A DNA stretch of 37,655 bases from a virus: the IMG/VR virus record IMGVR_UViG_3300030085_003050, positions 1 through 37,655 of that record. One strand, written 5' to 3'. Positions 31,902 to 37,655 of this stretch are shown piece by piece; the first letter of the stretch is position 1; every line of letters begins with the position of its first letter. The translations under genes were made by a program, and so were the position numbers. The notes below the pieces were generated by a model. It was not told the DNA's origin, did no database searches, and worked only from the letters and a program-made list of their open reading frames with translations.

Positions 31902-32921
31902 ATGTTTGAATATTTTTACAACGAAATTCTGAGAAGAACCATCATTGGATTTGGAACTCTTTTCAATTCTATTGAGATCCAGCAGGAGGAATCTGTTATT
32001 AGAATCCCATTGGCTTATGGTCCCACACAAAAATTTCTGGCAAGAATTGAGCAGTCTCCAGACCTCAACAAACCAATGGCAATTACTTTGCCGAGGATGT
32101 CATTTGAGTTTACTGGATTAACATATGACCCTAGCAGAAAAGTTAGTACTACACAGACTTTTGTAGCTAAAGATAAAGATAATGGAACGGAAACTAAAAA
32201 AACGTTCATGCCAGTTCCATACAATATGCAGTTTGAGTTGAGCATCTATACAAAATTAAATGATGATGCCCTTCAAATTGTAGAACAGATTTTACCATAT
32301 TTCCAACCATCATACAATTTAACTATTGAATTGGTTGATCAAATTAGAGAAAAGAGAGATGTTCCAATTGTCTTGGAAAGCGTTACGATGCAAGACGATT
32401 ATGAAGGAGACTTTTCGTCTAGAAGAGTTTTATTTTATACTTTAAGATTTACCGCCAAAACATATCTGTTTGGACCATCTTCTTCCGCATCCAAAGATAT
32501 TATCAAAAGGTCTACTGTCAGTTATCTTACTGGAACAGACACATCAAACACCAGAAGAGAAATCACTTACTCTGCTACAGCAAGAGCACTTAAGTCTTAC
32601 ACAGATAACGTTGTTACTACTCTTGCAGCAGATATCACTGCAACTGCAAAAACAATTCAAGTTGAGGATGCAACAGGAATTAAAGCAGACAAGTACATCT
32701 TTATTGGTGACGAAGAACTATTTGTGAGATCAAAAACTGGCAATAAACTCACTGTTGATAGAGGAAGAGATAATACAAAGGCAGAGAAGCATGTTGCTGG
32801 TGCGGAAGTCAAGGGAATTGACTACACAGAAACTTCAACACCAACTTATGGCCCTATCGGTGCTGATAGTGCCTTGATTGAAGATGGTGACAACTTCGGT
32901 TTTGATGGTGGATTTGTATGA
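31902..32921 (+). CDS. 15: Tail terminator / sheath stabiliser gp15, with C-terminal extension, 339 aa
   Basis: T4 gp15 (272 aa) forms a hexamer at the top of the tail, stops tube and sheath growth and binds the neck. Residues 1 to about 195 match the family: MFEYFYNEILRRTIIGFGTL, FNSIEIQQEESVIRIPLAYG, FLARIEQSPDLN and the RVLFYTLRFTAKTYLFGP strand near 185-202. After this the protein carries about 140 more residues, including one IGxE...RG module (TIQVEDATG, YIFIGDEELFVRSK, VDRGRDNTKAEKHVAGAEV), and an acidic end (EDGDNFGFDGGFV). The ribosome-binding site AAGG lies at 31891-31894. Its stop overlaps the gp16 start by four bases (ATGA). Confidence 0.9.
   Translation: MFEYFYNEILRRTIIGFGTLFNSIEIQQEESVIRIPLAYGPTQKFLARIEQSPDLNKPMAITLPRMSFEFTGLTYDPSRKVSTTQTFVAKDKDNGTETKKTFMPVPYNMQFELSIYTKLNDDALQIVEQILPYFQPSYNLTIELVDQIREKRDVPIVLESVTMQDDYEGDFSSRRVLFYTLRFTAKTYLFGPSSSASKDIIKRSTVSYLTGTDTSNTRREITYSATARALKSYTDNVVTTLAADITATAKTIQVEDATGIKADKYIFIGDEELFVRSKTGNKLTVDRGRDNTKAEKHVAGAEVKGIDYTETSTPTYGPIGADSALIEDGDNFGFDGGFV
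32620..32815 (+). repeat. Module C copy (IGxE...RG) in gp15
   Basis: The segment encodes AADITATAKTIQVEDATGIK, YIFIGDEELFVRSK and LTVDRGRDNTKAEKHVAGA. Related segments occur in the giant protein at about 3949-4150 (IDDEIITYTG, IRGFVG) and about 13195-13395 (VKIGNEIMLIEG), and in the DUF4815 protein at 26640-26875. Confidence 0.6.
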
Positions 32922-33343
32922 TGCCCAAAAATTTTGACGATCTCAATGAAACTTTTAATGTCTCAGATGACATTGTGAAAGCAGAAGTTGTTAATAAAGA
33001 GTTGGATACTGTAAAATCTAATTCAGATGATGTGAAAAAGGATTATGAATACACTAGAGGGAATCTATATAGTATAATCGAAAAAGGCCAAGAAGCGTTA
33101 AATGGTGTCCTTGAACTTGCTCAAGAAAGTGAGATGCCTAGAGCATATGAAGTTGCAGGTCAATTAATTAAGAACGTTGCTGATGCAACAGATAAATTAT
33201 TAGATTTACAGAAAAAACTCAAGGATGTAGAAGAGGAGAAACAAGCAAAGGGGCCATCTACAGTCAACAATGCTCTGTTCGTTGGGTCCACTGCAGAACT
33301 AGCAAAAATGCTCAAAAATGGATTAAAAGAGGACAATAAATAA
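32918..33343 (+). CDS. 16: Terminase small subunit gp16
   Basis: T4 gp16 (164 aa) is the small terminase: it recognises concatemeric DNA and regulates the gp17 motor and nuclease. This 141-aa protein has the family core YEYTRGNLYSIIEKGQEALN followed by GVLELAQESEMPRAYEV, a long central coiled coil (AGQLIKNVADATDKLLDLQK), and the near-terminal motif ALFVGSTAELAKML, which is also at the end of T4 gp16. Four-base overlap with gp15 implies coupled translation. Two Met codons in a row (32918 and 32921) could both serve as start. The expected partner gp17 does not follow directly: an 1163-aa fibre gene stands between. Confidence 0.93.
   Translation: MMPKNFDDLNETFNVSDDIVKAEVVNKELDTVKSNSDDVKKDYEYTRGNLYSIIEKGQEALNGVLELAQESEMPRAYEVAGQLIKNVADATDKLLDLQKKLKDVEEEKQAKGPSTVNNALFVGSTAELAKMLKNGLKEDNK
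33335..33342 (+). promoter_or_regulatory. T4-type late promoter element (AATAAATA) before the 1163-aa fibre
   Basis: AATAAATA encodes the last two residues of gp16 (Asn-Lys) and the first two bases of its stop codon. It ends 25 bases before the GTG start of the fibre gene. Confidence 0.55.
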
Positions 33344-33351
33344 TAAAATAC

Positions 33352-33356
33352 AGGAG
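33352..33356 (+). promoter_or_regulatory. Ribosome-binding site AGGAG deciding the GTG start at 33368
   Basis: AGGAG lies eleven bases before GTG 33368. No ATG is near, and the N-terminus MALKKPSDFFG begins exactly at this GTG, so it supports the non-ATG start. Confidence 0.6.
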
Positions 33357-33367
33357 ATATATTAGAC

Positions 33368-36300
33368 GTGGCATTAAAGAAGCCTTCAGACTTTTTTGGG
33401 AATACTAAGAAGACTCCTCTTGATGAAGTTAAAGAGGAATATATTTCTGCGTCTCCCGAAAGAATAGAACAGGTCTCAGAGGCATTTGATGCGTTTAAAT
33501 CAAACTTAAATCATATTCAATCATTAACAGATTTCACTTCTACCTTTGATAGTTTTAAGAATAATCTTGAGAAGGTAGAAAATGTATCCATTGAAATAAA
33601 TGAGATCAAGAGTGAGATAAAGGACTTAATTAAAAAAGAAGATCTAGACAGTGCCATGATGGCACAACTTCTTTTTGTAGAGAAATCAATATCTAAAATT
33701 GAATCAAAAGTTTCATCAATCAATAACAATGCTGTTGATGAAATAAATGAAAACTTTGAAAATTTATCTAATACTGTAGATAATTTTCTTAGTGTTGATG
33801 TACCGAAGTATAAAAAACTAGTAGCAGAATCTGAGGTTAGAGTAGACGATAGATTCGTAAAATTTAAAGAAAGTATTGAAAATAATTTAGATTCAATTAA
33901 AGTAGATGTTAACAAAGAAGTTACTACTGCTTTAACAGATGTCCAGTCAATTAACGAGAATGTTATATCTGGGCTAAAAAAAGATTTTAAAACAACAACC
34001 AAAGATATCAATAAGACTGTAAATCATCTTATTGATGAAGAACTTCCAAGGTATAAAAAGTTTTTTGCAGAAACCGAAGTAAAAACTGAGGAGAAAATAA
34101 ACGCTGCGATTCACTCATATAAAGAAACTATTGAAAATCTGAGTGAAAGAGTAAAAGATTTTACAGAGCAAGAAATACCCAAGTATAATAATCTTTTAGT
34201 AGAAACAAAATTAAAAACAGAAGAAGAAGTCAAAGAACTTGAAGAAGAAGTTCTTTCTAAAATTAATAATTTATCAAAGAAAGTCTTATCACTCTCAGAA
34301 AACATTGAGGAGAAAACCTTCGACAAGGTTGAGTCTCTTCAAGGTGTTGTAAAAGAATACAAAGAAGAAATTGAATCAATCTCTAAAAGATATGATACTC
34401 TTCAAAAAGATTTTACTGGCAGAGTAGTTCATGAAGATAAAAAATTAGAGCAATATTCTAAAAAACTCAACAAGTTTTCCAAAAGATTTTCTTTTATTGA
34501 AGAAACTCTTACTGAAGATGTAAGAGAGTTAAAAGAAAATTTAGAGACAAATACGACGAAACACTATACCGATCTCAAGGCTGAGATTGATGGTGTAGGA
34601 CAAAATATTGCTCAAACAGTAAAGGATTTAGAAGTCAATATTGTTATTAATGAGGAACATCTCAAAAAACAAAATGAGTATATTGGAAATATTCAGGAAG
34701 AAGTTAGAGAGGTCTTAGAAAAACTTCAATTAGATGTACTGGAAAAGAAAAATGCTCAGTTAGTTGAGCGCATTGTACATATTGAAGAAGTATTCTCAAA
34801 AATCAATGAGAAAACTTTACTTACAGAAGACAATCCAACCTTACCTGGAGATCCTTCCACAAACAATTCAAAGGATCCTCTAACTCCCTTAGATCAAAAG
34901 TTTGTAACTTTAGATCAACTACAAAATCATTACAGAACATTCATCAATAGAATTCAGCAACAAATTGCTACCATTGGTGGTGGTGGAGCTGGATTTATCA
35001 AAGATCTTGATGATGTCACTTTTGATGTTGGTGTAGGAACAGGAAAACTTTTAATTTATGATGGTGCTAAGTGGGTAGGTATTGCTAGCACTGCAGTTGG
35101 TGGTGGAGATGCCAATCAATTAGCAGAAAATACTGTTGGAACAAATCTCGTACTTTCGGGCAATTTAAGTGTTGCTGGAATTGCAACATATGAAGATGTA
35201 AGAAACATAGATTCTATTGGTATTGTTACCGCAAGAAGTGGAATTGAGGTAAATACTGGCGCAGCAACTACTGCTTTGCTTGTTCGTGGTGATGCAAGAA
35301 TTACAGGTATTCTCACGATTGGTCAATCATCTGTTACTATTGACGGTGATAATAATACTATTACCACAGGTATTGTCACTATTACCAACTCTCAGGTTAT
35401 TCTGGGCGATAATGTTACTATTAATGCTGCTGCCACAGGTATTAACTCTGCACCAAATGTTCTGTATGTTGCAAAGGATGGTAATGATTCAAATAATGGT
35501 ACATCAATTGATAATGCAAAACTAACCATTGCAGGTGCTGTTGGTATTGCCCAATCAGGAACAGTAATTAAAGTTCTTTCTGGCAACTATGTAGAAAATA
35601 ATCCTATTGTATTGCCCGCATTTACTGCAGTTGTTGGTGATGATTTAAGAACCGTCAAGGTTTTGCCGAGCAATGCAACACAAGACCTGTTCCATGTTAA
35701 CAAAGCATGTAAATTGGCCAACATGACCTTCTCTGGACATCTTCATCCAGCAGCTGCTGTTGCTTTCCCATCAGCAGGGGCAACTAATGTTGGTGGAGGT
35801 AAATGGAAAGGTCCTTATATCCAGAACTGCACTAGCGATACCACTACTGGAACTGGTATTTTGATTGACGGAAGTAAAGCAGTTAAGACCAAATCAATGA
35901 ATGTTGATGCATTCACCCAATATAATCAAGGTGGGGTTGGAGTTGCTGTTACTAACGAAGGATATGCTCAACTAGTTTCCGTATTTACTATTTGCTGTGA
36001 CAGAGCAATTTCTGCTCACAATGGTGGACAAGCAGATCTTGCAAACAGTAACTGTAGTTTTGGTACTTTTGGTTTAGTTGCTGATGGAGTTGGACCTCAG
36101 CAATTTACTGGAGTAGTTACTACAACTGGTGCTGCAGGACAAGATAATATTACTATTAACGTTGGTGCAGTAACAACAAGACCTTATGACGGACAGGTTG
36201 TATATTTTGATCAACTCTACAAATCTGTAGAGTCAATTGCAATCACTAATGGTGGTAGTGGATATACTTCTACTCCTTCAGTTACAATAACATCGCCTAC

Positions 36301-36859
36301 AGGACCAAATGGTGAGGTTGCAACTGCCTTTGCTACTATTGAAGGTGGTGTAGTAACAGAGATTGATATTATCAGTAGTGGAAGTCAATATACTGGAACT
36401 GCAACGATTACAATCTCTGCTCCCGATTCAGGAACAACTGCCACTGCAACAGCGGTGATGGCAGATACTTACTATACAATAAATAGTTCTACTCCAATTA
36501 CTGCGGGAATTACTACATTAACTCTTGCAGAAAATCTTATCAATACAGTTGGAGTAGCCTCTACAGCATATTTCTTCCAACAAAGTAAAATAATTGCTAG
36601 TTCACATACCTTTGAATATATTGGTTCTGGTAATGATATTACCACAGCAACTCCAAAAAGAGGCGGTGTTGGTATTCAGGCAAATGAAGTTGTAAGTCGA
36701 AATGGAGGAAAAGTGATTTATACCAGCACAGATCAGTCTGGTAACTTTAGAATCGGTGATGACTTACAAATTAACCAAAACACCGGAACAATTAGTGGAA
36801 GAGCATTCTCCAAGAGTCTCTTCTCAGAAATGACACCCTTTATCTTAGCACTCAGTTAA
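33368..36859 (+). CDS. Coiled-coil and beta-helix fibre protein, 1163 aa, between gp16 and the expected gp17
   Basis: Residues 20 to about 475 are one of the longest coiled coils in the window, rich in Glu, Lys, Asn and Ile. They are broken at 146, 227 and 271 by a repeated proline motif (PKYKKLVAESEV, PRYKKFFAETEV, PKYNNLLVETKL). A Gly-rich linker leads to GFIKDLDDVTFDVG and LLIYDGAKWVG (about 540-575), a common fibre motif. The GDARITGILTIGQSSVTIDG cassette is at 641. Residues about 697-930 look like a right-handed beta helix (LYVAKDGNDSNNGTSIDNAK, then VLSGNYVENNPIVLP). Two GxGY modules follow (VESIAITNGGSGYTSTP), and the end is SLFSEMTPFILALS. It is likely a trimeric fibre or whisker. The start is GTG. 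Confidence 0.75.
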   Translation: MALKKPSDFFGNTKKTPLDEVKEEYISASPERIEQVSEAFDAFKSNLNHIQSLTDFTSTFDSFKNNLEKVENVSIEINEIKSEIKDLIKKEDLDSAMMAQLLFVEKSISKIESKVSSINNNAVDEINENFENLSNTVDNFLSVDVPKYKKLVAESEVRVDDRFVKFKESIENNLDSIKVDVNKEVTTALTDVQSINENVISGLKKDFKTTTKDINKTVNHLIDEELPRYKKFFAETEVKTEEKINAAIHSYKETIENLSERVKDFTEQEIPKYNNLLVETKLKTEEEVKELEEEVLSKINNLSKKVLSLSENIEEKTFDKVESLQGVVKEYKEEIESISKRYDTLQKDFTGRVVHEDKKLEQYSKKLNKFSKRFSFIEETLTEDVRELKENLETNTTKHYTDLKAEIDGVGQNIAQTVKDLEVNIVINEEHLKKQNEYIGNIQEEVREVLEKLQLDVLEKKNAQLVERIVHIEEVFSKINEKTLLTEDNPTLPGDPSTNNSKDPLTPLDQKFVTLDQLQNHYRTFINRIQQQIATIGGGGAGFIKDLDDVTFDVGVGTGKLLIYDGAKWVGIASTAVGGGDANQLAENTVGTNLVLSGNLSVAGIATYEDVRNIDSIGIVTARSGIEVNTGAATTALLVRGDARITGILTIGQSSVTIDGDNNTITTGIVTITNSQVILGDNVTINAAATGINSAPNVLYVAKDGNDSNNGTSIDNAKLTIAGAVGIAQSGTVIKVLSGNYVENNPIVLPAFTAVVGDDLRTVKVLPSNATQDLFHVNKACKLANMTFSGHLHPAAAVAFPSAGATNVGGGKWKGPYIQNCTSDTTTGTGILIDGSKAVKTKSMNVDAFTQYNQGGVGVAVTNEGYAQLVSVFTICCDRAISAHNGGQADLANSNCSFGTFGLVADGVGPQQFTGVVTTTGAAGQDNITINVGAVTTRPYDGQVVYFDQLYKSVESIAITNGGSGYTSTPSVTITSPTGPNGEVATAFATIEGGVVTEIDIISSGSQYTGTATITISAPDSGTTATATAVMADTYYTINSSTPITAGITTLTLAENLINTVGVASTAYFFQQSKIIASSHTFEYIGSGNDITTATPKRGGVGIQANEVVSRNGGKVIYTSTDQSGNFRIGDDLQINQNTGTISGRAFSKSLFSEMTPFILALS
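35288..35368 (+). repeat. Fibre cassette GDAR..GILT.GQSSVTI, copy in the 1163-aa fibre
   Basis: This segment encodes GDARITGILTIGQSSVTIDG and pairs with 17329-17409 in the 858-aa fibre. The protein match is 16 of 20 residues. Confidence 0.65.
36223..36465 (+). repeat. Module A pair in the 1163-aa fibre
   Basis: The segment encodes VESIAITNGGSGYTSTPSVT and then VTEIDIISSGSQYTGTATIT. The first follows the GSGYT-x-x-P pattern of the giant protein and gp14; the second has Q in place of the second Gly. Confidence 0.6.
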
Positions 36860-37192
36860 ATGGCACAGTTAGCACTTAATAGATTTAAAACAGAAACGAT
36901 TGAACTGACTACTGCTGATCAGACAATCTACACTGCGCCTACTGGATATACAGGCATTGTGTTATATGCACATATTACAAACGTTGCTGCAGATTCCACT
37001 ACGGTAACTATGGCTCATGTAAGAAGTTCTACTACCACTGAGATAATTAAAGATGCAACGGTCCCAGTAAATGATGCATATATTCCACTCGATGGCAAAC
37101 TAGTCTTACAAACTAACGACTCAATAAAAGCAAGTGCTGGTGCTAACAGCACGTTAAAAGTTCTTCTTTCAGTCTTAGAGACTGCAAACTAA
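36860..37192 (+). CDS. Small beta-rich virion protein, 110 aa
   Basis: This protein opens MAQLALNRFKTETIELTTAD and has alternating beta-type strands throughout (QTIYTAPTGYTGIVLYAHIT, then TVTMAHVRSSTTTEIIK and AYIPLDGKLVLQTNDSIKAS). The TAPxGxTGIVLYAxITN stretch and the LVLQTNDSIK strand are of a type seen in small phage structural or fibre-associated proteins. Its ATG follows the fibre stop with no gap and its stop overlaps the next ATG (TAATG), so all three genes are likely translated together. A role as a fibre cap or assembly partner of the 1163-aa fibre is inferred from position only. I recall relatives in cyanophages named only as structural proteins. Confidence 0.7.
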   Translation: MAQLALNRFKTETIELTTADQTIYTAPTGYTGIVLYAHITNVAADSTTVTMAHVRSSTTTEIIKDATVPVNDAYIPLDGKLVLQTNDSIKASAGANSTLKVLLSVLETAN

Positions 37193-37368
37193 TGCCAAGA
37201 CTAATAAGCGAAATCAATTCTGGTGGTGGTGCTATCGGTATTGCAAGCGATAGTGTAGATCTTGGTAACATGAAAAAACTTAATTATGAAAGTAATAGAG
37301 TTCAATATGATACCAATACAGGGGTTGCAACAGTATTCTCTAACCCCCTAACAATAGTTGGGTTATAA
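37192..37368 (+). CDS. Small hypothetical protein, 58 aa
   Basis: An ATG at 37192 overlaps the previous stop (TAATG) and opens a 58-codon frame ending at TAA 37366-37368. The protein reads MPRLISEINSGGGAIGIASD, then MKKLNYESNRVQYDTNTGVA, and ends NPLTIVGL. It is rich in Gly, Ser and Asn, like short segments of the fibre proteins. It has no Cys and no membrane segment. Translational coupling to two fibre-block genes supports it being real and part of the same virion component. Function is unknown; a detached fibre-tip piece is possible. Confidence 0.6.
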   Translation: MPRLISEINSGGGAIGIASDSVDLGNMKKLNYESNRVQYDTNTGVATVFSNPLTIVGL

Positions 37369-37371
37369 ATA
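37364..37371 (+). promoter_or_regulatory. T4-type late promoter element (perfect TATAAATA)
   Basis: TATAAATA is an exact match to the T4 late consensus, contains the stop codon of the 58-aa gene (TAA 37366-37368) and ends 21 bases before the ATG at 37393. Confidence 0.7.
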
Positions 37372-37392
37372 TTTTTGTGAACTCTTTCAAGC

Positions 37393-37655
37393 ATGAAAAA
37401 GAACGGTAAGTGTAAAGTAGGATATTACTACTGCTACACCGATAAAAAATGCAAACCAATCCCAAAAGGATTTAGAGCAGTTGGGCCTGCCGGTATGCTT
37501 AGAAAAGAGACTGGTCACTCCGAAGAAGAAGGAGAGACCAAGAAAAATGGTAATGGTAAAAAGAATGGTAATGGGAACGGAAACGGCAACGGAAGTGGAA
37601 ATGGAAATGGGGGTGCCGTCTCAGAGGGGAATAAAAGTGGTGATTCTTCTCTGCG
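37393..37655 (+). CDS. Cys- and Lys-rich protein with Gly-Asn repeats (partial, runs off the right edge)
   Basis: The frame opens at ATG 37393 and is still open at the window end after 87 codons. The N-terminus MKKNGKCKVGYYYCYTDKKC has three Cys residues spaced 6 and 5 residues apart (C-x6-C-x5-C), then KPIPKGFRAVGPAGML. After an acidic stretch (HSEEEGE) comes a run of Asn-Gly pairs (residues about 52-74), then AVSEGNKSGDSS. A perfect late promoter is upstream, and no strong ribosome-binding site is seen. I recall proteins with the same KCKxGYYYCYTDKKCKxIPKG opening and NG repeats in cyanophages, with no function. The Cys-rich patch could bind metal, which is inference. Confidence 0.65.
   Translation, partial: MKKNGKCKVGYYYCYTDKKCKPIPKGFRAVGPAGMLRKETGHSEEEGETKKNGNGKKNGNGNGNGNGSGNGNGGAVSEGNKSGDSSL
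37546..37614 (+). repeat. Asn-Gly codon repeat (AAY-GGN)
   Basis: About ten AAY-GGN codon pairs in near succession encode a flexible Asn-Gly stretch, interrupted by one KK and one Ser-Gly pair. Third bases vary (aatggt, aacgga, aacggc), so the repeat is older than a recent slippage event or is kept by selection on the protein. Confidence 0.8.

Noticed and set aside
33517-34011. A 164-aa minus-strand open frame opposite the coiled-coil fibre
   Set aside because: It is a Ser/Leu/Phe-rich shadow of a Glu/Lys-rich coiled coil, as expected from AT-rich sequence; every supported gene in the window is on the + strand.
36478-36485. AATAAATA inside the 1163-aa fibre gene, and a GATAAATA near 20099 inside gp8
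   Set aside because: Both are far inside coding sequence with no start codon at the usual 16-25 base distance, and such strings are expected by chance in AT-rich DNA.

Overview
This window comes from the virion-structure region of a tailed phage with a contractile tail, of the T4-like (myovirus) type found in the sea. The best fit is a cyanomyovirus of Prochlorococcus or Synechococcus, or a closely related marine myophage. Three things point this way: the T4 gene order (gp25, gp6, a gp7-position gene, gp8, gp13, gp14, gp15, gp16), the AT-rich base composition, and T4-type late promoter elements of the NATAAATA form ahead of many genes. No host metabolic gene, tRNA, integrase or CRISPR array is visible, so the host cannot be fixed from this window alone.

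Layout. All genes lie on the + strand, usually with gaps under 50 bases or short stop/start overlaps, and there is no gene-free stretch over 300 bases. Bases 1-1215 hold the end of a glycosyltransferase, a 43-aa basic protein, a conserved 237-aa protein and a 53-aa protein. Bases 1263-20261 encode the baseplate wedge: gp25, gp6, a giant 4108-aa protein in the gp7 position with a gp7-like helical signature near its N-terminus, an 858-aa tail fibre with a gp9/gp10-like docking N-terminus and a LamG-like lectin domain, and gp8. Bases 20268-29539 encode a 2550-aa DUF4815 structural protein, two small proteins, a 284-aa protein with a vWA-type metal-binding motif, and a 125-aa protein. Bases 29565-33343 encode neck proteins gp13 and gp14, the tail terminator/sheath stabiliser gp15, and the small terminase gp16. 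Bases 33368-37655 encode a 1163-aa coiled-coil plus beta-helix fibre, a 110-aa and a 58-aa protein, and the start of a protein with Gly-Asn repeats. In T4, gp17 directly follows gp16, so the terminal block is an insertion relative to T4.

How the genes work together. gp25, gp6, the gp7-like protein and gp8 build the six baseplate wedges. The 858-aa and 2550-aa proteins probably sit on the wedges as host-contact or peripheral parts. gp13 and gp14 close the filled head, gp15 caps the tail, and gp16 starts DNA packaging. The genes appear to be late-expressed as a string of short transcription units.

The most unusual feature is a set of short beta-rich protein modules that recur within and between genes: a GxGY...P module, an NH...G...Y module and an IGxE...RG module. 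They enlarge the gp7-like protein to 4108 aa and interrupt or extend gp8, gp14, gp15, the DUF4815 protein and the 1163-aa fibre. This suggests a pool of interchangeable surface modules that moves between structural genes of one phage.
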